A stretch of DNA of 29,213 bases from AC-37 sp036382905 (GTDB taxonomy: Bacteria > Actinomycetota > Thermoleophilia > Solirubrobacterales > Thermoleophilaceae): assembly GCA_036382905.1 (NCBI GenBank), contig DASVPL010000105.1:1-29213 (forward strand), given 5' to 3'. Within the stretch, counting starts at the first letter, position 1; each line of letters opens with the position of its first letter. The notes under the pieces were generated by a model. That model was not told the origin of the DNA and did not search any database. It was given only the letters and a program-made list of their open reading frames with translations. Positions 14,226-21,513 of this stretch are shown here, piece after piece. The position numbers were made by a program, and so were the translations under genes.

Positions 14226-15494
14226 GTGACCCGCTCGCAGGAGCTGTACGAGCGGGCACTCGGCCTCATCCCGGGCGGCGTCAACTCGCCCGTCCGGGCG
14301 ATGCGCTCGATCGGGCGCGACCCGATCTTCGTGGCCGAGGCGAGCGGCGCGGAGCTGATCGACGCCGACGGGAACCGCTACCTGGACTGGATGCAGTCGT
14401 GGGGGCCGCTGGTCGCGGGCCACGCGCACCCCGCCGTGATCGCCGCCGTGCGCGACGCGGCCGAGCGCGGCACGACCTACGGCGCGGCCACGGAGCGGGA
14501 GGTGGACCTCGCCGCGGAGATCGTCCGCCGCGTGCCCTCGGCCGAGATGGTCCGCATGACCTCGTCGGGCACCGAGGCCTCGATGAGCGCCATCCGGCTG
14601 GCCCGCGCGGCGACCGGACGCGACCGGATCGTGAAGTTCGCCGGCGCCTACCACGGCCACGTGGACGGGCTGCTCGCCGACGCGGGTTCCGGACTGGCCA
14701 CGCAGGGCATCCCCGCGAGCCCGGGCGTGACCGCCGCGCAGGCCGCCGACACCGTCGTCGTGCCGTGGAACGATCGCGACGCGGTGGAGCGCGCGCTCGC
14801 CGAGCAGCCGGTGGCCGCGCTCCTGTGCGAGCCCTACCCGGCGAACATGGGCCTCGTCCCGCCCGCCGTGGGCTTCCTCGCCTTCCTCCGCGACGCGACC
14901 GCCGCGAGCGGCGCCCTGCTCGTGTTCGACGAGGTGATCTCGGGCTTCCGCGTGGCGCCGGGGGGAGCGCAGGGGCGCGAGGGCGTCCTGCCGGACCTCA
15001 CGATCCTCGGCAAGGTCATCGGCGGCGGGCTGCCGGCGGCGGCGTATGCCGGACCGGCCGAGCTGATGGAGCGCGTGGCGCCCGCGGGCGACGTGTACCA
15101 GGCCGGCACGCTCTCGGGGAACCCGCTTGCGGTGGCCGCCGGTCTGGCGACCCTGCGCCTGCTCGACGCGGACGCGTACGCACGGCTCGACGCCACCACC
15201 GCCGAGCTGGCCGCGGCGCTCGAGGCCGCGGCGCGCGACGCCGGGGTGCCGGTCCAGGTCGCGTGGACCACCGGCCTGCTGACGGTCTTCCTCTCGAATG
15301 AGCCGGTGCGCGACTACGCCGGCGCGAAGGCGTGCGACCACGAGGCGTTCGCCGCGCTCTGCCGCGGGCTGCTCGACCGCGGCGTCTACCCGCCGCCGTC
15401 GCAGTACGAGGCGTGGTTCCCGTCGCTCGCCCACACGGGCGAGCACGTCGAGCGCACCGCGGCGGCGGCGCGGGAGGCGTTCGCGGAGCTATGA
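14226..15494 (+). CDS. hemL: Glutamate-1-semialdehyde 2,1-aminomutase
   Basis: This 422-residue PLP enzyme converts glutamate-1-semialdehyde to 5-aminolevulinate, the last step of the C5 route. It shows the GSAM hallmarks: IPGGVNSPVRAM at the N-terminus, DWMQSWGPLVAGHAHP, the phosphate-binding SSGTEASMSAIRLAR, the AYHGH motif, LVFDEVISGFR, and the Schiff-base lysine K263 in ILGKVIGGGLP. GTG 14226 begins two bases after the stop of the AhbA/B-type gene, and its TGA overlaps the ATG of the next small gene (ATGA at 15491-15494). The presence of HemL indicates the glutamyl-tRNA C5 pathway; hemA is not in the window. Confidence 0.97.
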   Translation: MTRSQELYERALGLIPGGVNSPVRAMRSIGRDPIFVAEASGAELIDADGNRYLDWMQSWGPLVAGHAHPAVIAAVRDAAERGTTYGAATEREVDLAAEIVRRVPSAEMVRMTSSGTEASMSAIRLARAATGRDRIVKFAGAYHGHVDGLLADAGSGLATQGIPASPGVTAAQAADTVVVPWNDRDAVERALAEQPVAALLCEPYPANMGLVPPAVGFLAFLRDATAASGALLVFDEVISGFRVAPGGAQGREGVLPDLTILGKVIGGGLPAAAYAGPAELMERVAPAGDVYQAGTLSGNPLAVAAGLATLRLLDADAYARLDATTAELAAALEAAARDAGVPVQVAWTTGLLTVFLSNEPVRDYAGAKACDHEAFAALCRGLLDRGVYPPPSQYEAWFPSLAHTGEHVERTAAAAREAFAEL

Positions 15495-15835
15495 GCCTCG
15501 CGGCGGACATCGAGGCGGGCGCCGAGGCCGTCGGGCGCGGCAGCGCGGGGACCAGGGAGTGGGTCCTCGAGGCGGTCCGCGAGGGCTACCTCCTCCACTA
15601 CGGAGAGCCGCGCGCGTTCGACGGCGACATGGACCAGGACCTGCGGCTGCTCGCCGGCGACACGCTCTACGCCCTCGGCCTGGCGCGGCTCGCCGCGACC
15701 GGCGATCTCGAGGCCGTCGGCGAGCTGGCCGACCTGATCTCGGCCTGCGCCCATGCCGAGTCGGAGGGCCGGCCGACCGGCGACCTCTGGGACGTCTCGG
15801 CCCGCCGCCTGGCGCGACCCAACCCGCCGGAATAG
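15491..15835 (+). CDS. Small uncharacterised protein translationally coupled to hemL
   Basis: The 114-residue protein begins at an ATG overlapping the hemL stop. It is mainly helical by appearance, acidic and soluble (GDMDQDLRLLAGDTLYALGLARLAATGDLEAVGELADL), without signal peptide, cysteine pairs or recognisable domain; the ending DLWDVSARRLARPNPPE is typical of a disordered tail. I do not recognise the family. Its position between hemL and the qcr genes, with ATGA coupling, suggests involvement in tetrapyrrole supply or cytochrome assembly; that is inference from context only. Confidence 0.8.
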   Translation: MSLAADIEAGAEAVGRGSAGTREWVLEAVREGYLLHYGEPRAFDGDMDQDLRLLAGDTLYALGLARLAATGDLEAVGELADLISACAHAESEGRPTGDLWDVSARRLARPNPPE

Positions 15836-15892
15836 CCTCCATTCCGCATCCAGGGCGCGCTTCGCGGCCGCGCGCCAGCGACCCGCGATATC

Positions 15893-16570
15893 GTGCCGTG
15901 TAAGCCCGTGGCCGATCCGTCAAAGCGACCCCACGACCGTAAGTCCCCGTACACCGTCGATCGCGGCATGCCGGGTGGCTTCGAGGGTGAGACCGTCACC
16001 CGCAGGACCCTGTTCACGGGAGGTGCGTTGGCGGCCGGCGGCATCATGACGGCCGCGTTCACGCTCCCGGCGCTCGGCTTCGCGCTTGGTCCGATGTTCG
16101 AGCGCACCGAGGACCCGCGCTTCACCGACGTCGGCTCGGTGCGCGACTTCAACACCCAGACCTACGTCCCGCGCGTGATCACGCTGGTCGACGACGTCGG
16201 CGAGGCTGGCAAGACCACCGTCTACGTCCGCCAGTTCGACGCCCGCCGCGACAAGGACAAGCTCGAGCAGCCGTTCGTCGCGATCTCCACCCGCTGCATG
16301 CACCTCGGCTGCCCGGTCCGCTACGTGGGCGCCTCGCAGAAGTTCATCTGCCCGTGCCACGGCGGCGTCTACGAGTTCGACGGCTCCGTCGGCGGCGGCC
16401 CGCCGGTCCGGCCGCTCGACCGCTTCGAGACCCGCGTGCGCAACGGCCGCGTGCAGATCGGCCCCCGCTTCTCGCTGAACACAAAGCTCGAGCGCAAGAA
16501 GGTCCGCGACCCGTCGAACCACCTCGACGGGCTGTGGCAGTACATCTACCCGTCGAGGCCCACCGTATGA
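15893..16570 (+). CDS. qcrA: Rieske iron-sulfur protein of the quinol:cytochrome c oxidoreductase
   Basis: From GTG 15893 the product has 225 residues. It carries a twin-arginine signal/anchor (VTRRTLFTGG, R37-R38, then a hydrophobic helix to about residue 65) and a Rieske domain. The [2Fe-2S] ligands are C135 and H137 (CMHLGC) and C153 and H156 (CPCHGG), with the disulfide pair C140/C155. It would pass electrons from quinol to cytochrome c on the outer face of the membrane. The start is uncertain: GTG 15908 or ATG 15968 also precede the signal, and a TATCGT at 15889-15894 could be a -10 element that would favour the 15908 start. The stop overlaps the ATG of qcrB (ATGA). Tat-dependent export is expected, and tatA/tatC lie 4 kb downstream. 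Confidence 0.95.
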   Translation: MPCKPVADPSKRPHDRKSPYTVDRGMPGGFEGETVTRRTLFTGGALAAGGIMTAAFTLPALGFALGPMFERTEDPRFTDVGSVRDFNTQTYVPRVITLVDDVGEAGKTTVYVRQFDARRDKDKLEQPFVAISTRCMHLGCPVRYVGASQKFICPCHGGVYEFDGSVGGGPPVRPLDRFETRVRNGRVQIGPRFSLNTKLERKKVRDPSNHLDGLWQYIYPSRPTV

Positions 16571-17439
16571 AGCTGCTCCCCGGCCCACTTCGCCGCAAGA
16601 ACGGCAAGAACGGCACCAATGGCAACGGCAACGGCAACGGTGCCACCCGGGTCATGCCCGGCGACCTGCGCAACGGTCACGAGGAGCGCACCAAGGAGCG
16701 GGAGAAGGAGGCCGACCGCAAGCGCCAGCTCGACGCCGTCAAGGAGACGGGCATCAACGTCGTCGGCTTCCTGGACGAGCGCACCGGCGGCGGCCCGTTC
16801 ATGCGGTTCTTCCTGTACCGGAAGGTGCCGCCGATCAACTGGTTCTACACGCTGGGCTCGGCGACGATGTTCGCCTTCGTCTCGCAGGCGGTGACCGGGG
16901 TCTTCCTCGCCATGTACTACCGCCCGTCGAGCAACGAGGCCTACGAGTCGGTCCAGCACATCACCAACGACGTCTTCGCCGGCGAGCTCGTGCGCGGCAT
17001 GCACCGCTGGGGCGCCACGGTGATGATGATCCTGATCTTCATGCACATGGGCCGCGTGTTCTTCTTCGGCGGCTACAAGTACCCGCGCGAGCTGAACTGG
17101 GTGATCGGCGTGGTCCTGCTGGTGCTCACGCTGATGATGGGCCTCACCGGATACCTGCTGCCGTTCGACCAGCGGTCGTTCTGGGCGACGGTCGTGGCGG
17201 TGAATCTGAACTCGTCCGGACCGATCATCGGCCCGTACCTCGCGGACTTCCTGCGCGGCGGAGCCGAGTTCGGCGCCACAACCATCAGCCGCTTCTACGC
17301 GCTGCACATGCTCCTGATCCCCGGCCTGATCATGGCCCTGATCGGCGCGCATCTCTACCTCGTCGTGAAGCTCGGCACGACCGCCCCGCCGTGGCTGAAG
17401 GCCGAGAAGGCGCGCGACCTGGCCAAGGAAGAGATCTAG
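16567..17439 (+). CDS. qcrB: Cytochrome b6-type subunit (cytochrome b N-terminal half)
   Basis: The 290-residue protein is the four-helix, two-heme half of cytochrome b. Heme-b ligands are H146 and H160 (MHRWGATVMMILIFMH) and H247 and H262 (ALHMLLIPGLIMALIGAH). The 13- and 14-residue spacings match cytochrome b6 rather than mitochondrial b (13 and 13). The Q-site stretch VPPINWFYTLGS and the TGYLLPFDQRSFWAT segment are conserved. The position occupied by the heme c(n)-attaching Cys in b6f and Bacillus proteins (FYCLGG) is Thr95 here. An unusual N-terminal extension of about 75 residues includes an Asn/Gly run (KNGKNGTNGNGNGNG) and a charged helix. ATG 16567 overlaps the qcrA stop. Confidence 0.95.
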   Translation: MKLLPGPLRRKNGKNGTNGNGNGNGATRVMPGDLRNGHEERTKEREKEADRKRQLDAVKETGINVVGFLDERTGGGPFMRFFLYRKVPPINWFYTLGSATMFAFVSQAVTGVFLAMYYRPSSNEAYESVQHITNDVFAGELVRGMHRWGATVMMILIFMHMGRVFFFGGYKYPRELNWVIGVVLLVLTLMMGLTGYLLPFDQRSFWATVVAVNLNSSGPIIGPYLADFLRGGAEFGATTISRFYALHMLLIPGLIMALIGAHLYLVVKLGTTAPPWLKAEKARDLAKEEI

Positions 17440-17442
17440 GCC

Positions 17443-18159
17443 GTGAACGGACGCGAGCGCGAGCAGTACCTCCGCGAGTACCAGCTGCTCAAGAACAAGA
17501 AGGGGAAGCCGTTCTTCCCCTACGCGATCCTGAAGGACTCGGCGATGGCCTGCATCGTCCTGTTCGTGATCATCGCGATGGCGATCATCCTCGGCGCCGA
17601 GCTGGGCCCGAAGGCCGACCCGACCTCGACCACGGTCACGCCGCGGCCCGAGTGGTACTTCTTCTTCCTCTTCGAGCTGCTGCGGGTCATCAAGCCGCCG
17701 GCGCTCGTCTTCGTGGCCACGATCGGCATCCCCACGATCTGGCTCGTGCTGCTGCTCCTGCTGCCGTTCTACGACCGCAACCCGGAGCGCCACCCGCTCA
17801 AGCGGCCGATCGCGACCACCGCCGGCATCCTCACGATCCTGACGATGGCCTACCTCACGATCGAGGGCGCGCTGGCCGGCTCGCCGACCGAGATCGAGAT
17901 GAAGGTCGAGAAGCGGCTCGAGCCGGGCAGGGCCGTGGCGGCGTCGTCCGGCTGCCTCGGCTGTCACCGGATCGGCGAGAACGGCAACACGGGGCCCGGC
18001 CCGGCGCTCACGAACGTCGGCGAGCGCCTGCCGCGCCAGGCCATCGCCCGGACGCTCGTGAACCCGACAGCGCCGATGCCGTCGTACTCGCAGCTGCGCC
18101 AGAACGAGCCGGAGCAGTTCAACCAGCTCGTCGAGTTCCTGAGCTCGCTCCGGGAGTAG
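17443..18159 (+). CDS. qcrC: Cytochrome b subunit IV fused to a c-type cytochrome domain
   Basis: The 238-residue protein joins a three-helix subunit-IV-like domain with the quinol-oxidation-site motif PEWY (P69-Y72, in TPRPEWYFFFLFELLR) to a C-terminal monoheme cytochrome c. Heme-c attachment is at CLGCH (C171, C174, H175) and the likely distal ligand is M212 in APMPSY. This is the Bacillus QcrC arrangement, giving a b6c-type menaquinol:cytochrome c reductase rather than the fused cytochrome b and diheme QcrC of most actinobacteria. GTG 17443 follows the qcrB stop by three bases, with AAGGAAGAG about 8 bases upstream acting as the ribosome-binding site. Helices lie at about residues 31-50, 82-104 and 126-145. 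Confidence 0.95.
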   Translation: MNGREREQYLREYQLLKNKKGKPFFPYAILKDSAMACIVLFVIIAMAIILGAELGPKADPTSTTVTPRPEWYFFFLFELLRVIKPPALVFVATIGIPTIWLVLLLLLPFYDRNPERHPLKRPIATTAGILTILTMAYLTIEGALAGSPTEIEMKVEKRLEPGRAVAASSGCLGCHRIGENGNTGPGPALTNVGERLPRQAIARTLVNPTAPMPSYSQLRQNEPEQFNQLVEFLSSLRE

Positions 18160-18164
18160 GACGC

Positions 18165-19154
18165 ATGCCCGCCAAGGCCGCCGAGCAGCTCGGCGACGTG
18201 CTCGCGCGAGGCGGCCCGCGGCTCCGCGCGCTGCTCGACGCGACCGAGCTCCGCCTCGCCGGCGTGGCCGAGGGCTACGGCGACGCCCTGTCCGCGCACG
18301 TCGCGCAGACGCTCACGGCGGGCGGCAAGCGGCTGCGCCCGATCCTCGTGTTCATAACCGGCGGGAGCGCCACAGGCGAGGCGCTCGTGGCCGCCGGCGC
18401 CGCCGTCGAGCTCCTGCACATGGCCACGCTCGTGCACGACGACGTGCTCGACCGCGCCGAGCTGCGCCGCGGCACGCGGACCGTGTACGCCCAGGGCGGC
18501 CGCGGGGCCGCCACGGCGACCGGCGATCTGCTCTTCTCGCGGGCGTTCGCGCTGCTGGCGGCCACCGGTGAGCGCGAGGCGCTGCGCGCGCTCTCGGACG
18601 CCTCCTCGGCGCTGGCGCGCGGCGAGCTGCTCCAGCGCGAGGACGCGTGGTCGCCCGCGGTCACGCCGGAGCGCTACCTCGAGCGCTGCCGGCTCAAGAC
18701 CGCACCGCTGTTCTCCGCGTCGTGCCGGCTCGGCGCGATCCTCGGCGACCCCGGCCCGGAGGCCGCCGACTCCCTGGCGCGCTTCGGCGAGGGGATCGGC
18801 CTCGCGTTCCAGCTCTTCGACGACGTGCTCGACGTGTCGGGGCCCCCGGAGGTGACCGGCAAGCCGCGCGGGACCGACCTGCTCGACGGGACGGTGACGC
18901 TGCCGCTGATCGTCGCGCGCGAGCGAGACGCCGACCTGCGCGCGCTCGACCTGCGCGGCGCGGCGCACGATCACGCGAGCGCAGCCGCGCTGTGCGATCG
19001 GATCGCGGCCACGGGCGCGCTCGAGGAGACGCGCGACCAGGCGCTCGACCACGTGCGCCGCGCGAAGGCCGCGCTCGAGGACGTGGAGCTCGACGACGCT
19101 CAGCGCGAGCTGCTCGAGGTCATCGCGAACGGCGTGGCCGACCGGCAGGCTTAG
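18165..19154 (+). CDS. Polyprenyl diphosphate synthase (long-chain trans-prenyltransferase)
   Basis: The 329-residue protein extends allylic diphosphates with isopentenyl diphosphate. The first aspartate-rich motif is DDVLD (D92-D96, preceded by LLHMATLVH), the GGKRLRP motif sits at about residue 57, the chain-binding K/R region is RLKTAP, and the second aspartate motif is DDVLD (D219-D223, in FQLFDDVLDVSG) followed by GKPRGTDLLDGTVTLPLI. The short small-residue stretch before the first DD motif suits a long product, probably the menaquinone side chain. Its position five bases after qcrC supports a respiratory quinone role. Chain length cannot be set from sequence. Confidence 0.92.
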   Translation: MPAKAAEQLGDVLARGGPRLRALLDATELRLAGVAEGYGDALSAHVAQTLTAGGKRLRPILVFITGGSATGEALVAAGAAVELLHMATLVHDDVLDRAELRRGTRTVYAQGGRGAATATGDLLFSRAFALLAATGEREALRALSDASSALARGELLQREDAWSPAVTPERYLERCRLKTAPLFSASCRLGAILGDPGPEAADSLARFGEGIGLAFQLFDDVLDVSGPPEVTGKPRGTDLLDGTVTLPLIVARERDADLRALDLRGAAHDHASAAALCDRIAATGALEETRDQALDHVRRAKAALEDVELDDAQRELLEVIANGVADRQA

Positions 19155-19178
19155 CGGGCCGGCGCCGGCCCCCGCGGG

Positions 19179-19811
19179 CTACGCGCAGCAGGCGCGGCCC
19201 TGCCAGGCCTCGCGCCCCTCGCGCACGGCCACGGCCGCAATCACGAGGGCGGTGACGGGATCGGCCCACCACCAGCCCAGCAGCGCGTTCGCCGACAGCC
19301 CGACCAGCAGCGCGGCCGCCAGGTAGGCGCAGACCATGTTCTGCCGCCCCTCGGCCTTCGTCGCCGACGAGTGAAGCTCGTGCGCGAGCCGCACCTTCGC
19401 CCGCGCGAGCGGCGGCATCGTGATCAGCGTGGCCACCGCGAGCACGATGCCCACGGTGCTGCCGTCAGGCCGCTCACCTCCCAATAGCCCGCGACCCGCC
19501 TCGACGGCCACGTAGGCGGCCAGGACGTAGAAGCTCACCGCGATCAGCTTCTGGGCGCTGCGCTCGGCGCCCTCGGACGCGCTGCGCACGGCCGCGAAGC
19601 GCCACAGCAGCACGAAGCCGGCCATGGCCTCGACGACCGAGTCGATCCCGAAGCCGACCAGCGCGATCGAACCGGCGGCGACGCCGGCCGCGATCGCCAC
19701 CACGGCCTCGATCCCGTGCCACGCCATGCCGAGCCAGGCGAGCGCCTTGGCCCGCCGCACCAGTGTGTCGCGGCCGGGCAGCGGAGGTGCTGCGACGGAC
19801 GAGGTGGTCAC
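19179..19811 (-). CDS. Cation diffusion facilitator-like transporter (truncated form)
   Basis: This 210-residue protein has about six hydrophobic helices. Motifs include GIEAVVAIAAGVAAGSIALVG, then GFGIDSVVEAMAGFVLL with the conserved Asp of the CDF TM2 metal site, and HSSATKAEGRQN before helices 5-6 (SANALLGWWWADPVTALVI). CDF proteins exchange divalent metals for protons; here the cytoplasmic C-terminal dimerisation domain is absent and the protein ends GRACCA. The TM5 ligand pattern (N-x6-D) differs from the usual HxxxD, so the metal preference is unclear. It lies 33 bases downstream of the zinc-ribbon gene on the same strand and could be co-transcribed. It is convergent with the polyprenyl synthase. 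Confidence 0.8.
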   Translation of the reverse strand: MTTSSVAAPPLPGRDTLVRRAKALAWLGMAWHGIEAVVAIAAGVAAGSIALVGFGIDSVVEAMAGFVLLWRFAAVRSASEGAERSAQKLIAVSFYVLAAYVAVEAGRGLLGGERPDGSTVGIVLAVATLITMPPLARAKVRLAHELHSSATKAEGRQNMVCAYLAAALLVGLSANALLGWWWADPVTALVIAAVAVREGREAWQGRACCA

Positions 19812-19844
19812 GATCTCAGCGTAACCCGCGCCGCGGCGCGCGTC

Positions 19845-20285
19845 TTAGAAGTCGCTGGGCAGGATGCCGTCGACGTGGAGGGCCGCCGCGAAGCGGTCGA
19901 TCTCCTCCGACATGTTCGCCGTGACGAGCCGCTTGTAGTCGCGGCTCAGCGCGTCGGTGCCGGCCTCGAGCTGGTCGTCGAAGCGGTCGCACTGGTCCTG
20001 GCCGAACACGCCGGCCTCGGTCCACTCGCACTCGGGGCAGCGCAGGGTGACGTGCCAGCTGCGCGGGTCCGCCTCCTCCCACTGAACCGGGTAGACGAGA
20101 TCGGACGAGCAGTTCACGCAGACGTGGAGCTCGCGCTCGCCCTCGGCGGGGGCCGTCGGCTGAGCCTCGGGCGCCTGGCGCGGATCGGCGAAGTCGTCGT
20201 GGTCGAAGTACACGACCTCGATCGTCTTGCCGCTGGGCAGGACGATGCGCTTCATCTGATGTTCGTTGTTGTCGTGTGCAGCCAT
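19845..20285 (-). CDS. Uncharacterised zinc-ribbon protein
   Basis: The 146-residue protein starts at ATG 20285, chosen because AGGTGG lies five bases upstream. Its N-terminus is MAAHDNNEHQMKRIVLPSG with a small beta domain, then a zinc ribbon with ligands CVNC (about residues 55-58) and CPEC (about 83-86), and a helical C-terminal half (SRDYKRLVTANMSEEIDRFAAAL). I do not recognise a named family. The ribbon could bind zinc or nucleic acid; no catalytic motif is visible. It is divergent from tatA, across a region holding a long inverted repeat, and upstream of a CDF-like transporter, which makes a metal-linked role conceivable but unproven. Confidence 0.8.
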   Translation of the reverse strand: MAAHDNNEHQMKRIVLPSGKTIEVVYFDHDDFADPRQAPEAQPTAPAEGERELHVCVNCSSDLVYPVQWEEADPRSWHVTLRCPECEWTEAGVFGQDQCDRFDDQLEAGTDALSRDYKRLVTANMSEEIDRFAAALHVDGILPSDF

Positions 20286-20412
20286 CTCGTCCACCTGTGG
20301 GGCCACGTATCGGCAGTGGACGGCTGCACTTGAGGGGCGGTCGCCAAACGTTCGACCGGACCGCTGCATGCGCGGCCCGCTGATCCAGTCGAGCGGGACC
20401 TCCGTAGATGGT

Positions 20413-20454
20413 GGAGAGCACCGGGGGCAGTAAGCCCTACCATGGTTGCTCTCC
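20413..20454. repeat. Inverted repeat flanking the putative tatA -10 region
   Basis: GGAGAGCA (20413-20420) and TGCTCTCC (20447-20454) are exact reverse complements, with a nested GGGC/GCCC pair (20425-20428 and 20434-20437, loop AGTAA). The putative -10 lies inside. It could be a DNA-level operator, or a leader hairpin if transcription starts farther upstream. Confidence 0.5.
20438..20443 (+). promoter_or_regulatory. Candidate -10 element for tatA
   Basis: TACCAT fits TAnnnT and would start transcription around 20450, giving a short leader that contains the strong GGAGG ribosome-binding site at 20461-20465. No clear -35 hexamer. Confidence 0.35.
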
Positions 20455-20470
20455 CCCACTGGAGGACCGG

Positions 20471-20704
20471 ATGCCCAACATCGGACCACTTGAAATAGCC
20501 ATTGTCCTCATCATCGTGCTGCTGATCTTCGGACCGAAGCGCCTGCCCGACCTCGGCCGCTCGATGGGCCGCGGGATGCGCGAGTTCAAGGACTCGGTCA
20601 CCGGCAAGGACGACGACAAGGCGATCGAGCCGGGTGAGACGGTCGTGAAGACGACCGCCGACGACGAGCCCGCTCGCGCCGCCAAGCCGGCCGACGTCTC
20701 CTAG
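20471..20704 (+). CDS. tatA: Sec-independent protein translocase subunit TatA
   Basis: The 77-residue protein has the TatA layout: a short N-terminal helix (IGPLEIAIVLIIVLLIF), the conserved FGPKRLPDLGRS hinge, an amphipathic helix (GRGMREFKDSV) and a charged, disordered tail. TatA forms the translocation pore for folded Tat substrates. The ATG is preceded by GGAGG with a five-base gap, the best ribosome-binding site in the window. tatC follows after 20 bases. No tatB is present in the window, so TatA may be bifunctional or TatB may be encoded elsewhere. Confidence 0.95.
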   Translation: MPNIGPLEIAIVLIIVLLIFGPKRLPDLGRSMGRGMREFKDSVTGKDDDKAIEPGETVVKTTADDEPARAAKPADVS

Positions 20705-20724
20705 CGTCGGTAGCCGCTAGCGCC

Positions 20725-21498
20725 GTGGCCCGGAAGATCCGGCCAGTCGCGCATGACGACCGGCTCAGCCTCGTCGAGCATCTCGAGGAGCTGCGCTCGC
20801 GTCTCATGGTCGCGTTGCTCGCCTTCGGAATCGCGTTCGCCGTCTGCTTCTGGCAGGACGAGCGCCTCATCTCCTTCGTCAACAAGCCGCTGCCCGACGG
20901 CAACGAGCCGCTGACGCTCAGCCCGACCGAGCCGCTGCTCACCACGATGACGATCGCCGGCTACGGCGCGATCCTGATCGCCATGCCGGTGGTCCTCTAC
21001 CAGATCTACTCGTTCGTCCTGCCGGCGTTCAGCCCGACCGAGCGCAAGGTGGCCCTGCCGCTGCTGCTGATGGTCCCGTTCCTGTTCGTCGGCGGCGCCG
21101 CGTTCGGCTACTTCGTCGTGATGGAGCCCGCCCTGAAGTTCCTGCTCAACTTCAACTCGAGCGAGTTCCAGACGGAGGTGCGGGCGCGCGACTACTACAG
21201 CTTCGTCTCGCTCAGCCTCCTGTCGATCGGGATCCTCTTCCAGATCCCGGTCGGCGTACTCGGCCTCACGAAACTCGGGATCACCACGCCCGAGAAGCTG
21301 CGGCACAACCGCCGCTACGCGATCCTCGGCTGCGCCGTGCTGGCTGCGCTGCTGCCGACGATCGACCCAGTGACCATGCTGATCGAGATGGTCCCGCTGG
21401 TGGTGCTCTATGAGGTAAGTATCCTGCTCGCAGTGGCTTGGGGGAGGCCGTCGACGGAGGTCGCAGAGCGGCTTGCGTCGGCGGAAGGCTCCTCCTAG
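20725..21498 (+). CDS. tatC: Sec-independent protein translocase subunit TatC
   Basis: This 257-residue, six-helix receptor for twin-arginine signals shows the family hallmarks: LSLVEHLEELRSRLM at the N-terminus (with the HLEELR signal-recognition motif), SPTEPLLTTMTIAGYGAILIAMPVVLYQIYSFVLPAFSPTER, and the FQIPVGVLGL segment. It begins at GTG 20725 with only weak ribosome-binding sequence, consistent with coupling to tatA. A plausible client in the window is the Rieske protein QcrA (twin-arginine R37-R38). Confidence 0.97.
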   Translation: MARKIRPVAHDDRLSLVEHLEELRSRLMVALLAFGIAFAVCFWQDERLISFVNKPLPDGNEPLTLSPTEPLLTTMTIAGYGAILIAMPVVLYQIYSFVLPAFSPTERKVALPLLLMVPFLFVGGAAFGYFVVMEPALKFLLNFNSSEFQTEVRARDYYSFVSLSLLSIGILFQIPVGVLGLTKLGITTPEKLRHNRRYAILGCAVLAALLPTIDPVTMLIEMVPLVVLYEVSILLAVAWGRPSTEVAERLASAEGSS

Positions 21499-21513
21499 CT
21501 GCACGCGAGAACG

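Noticed and set aside
16546..17967. Long minus-strand open frame (473 codons) opposite qcrB/qcrC
   Set aside because: Its translation is His/Arg/Glu-rich, as expected from the reverse of high-GC codons, and it lies opposite clearly conserved cytochrome genes.
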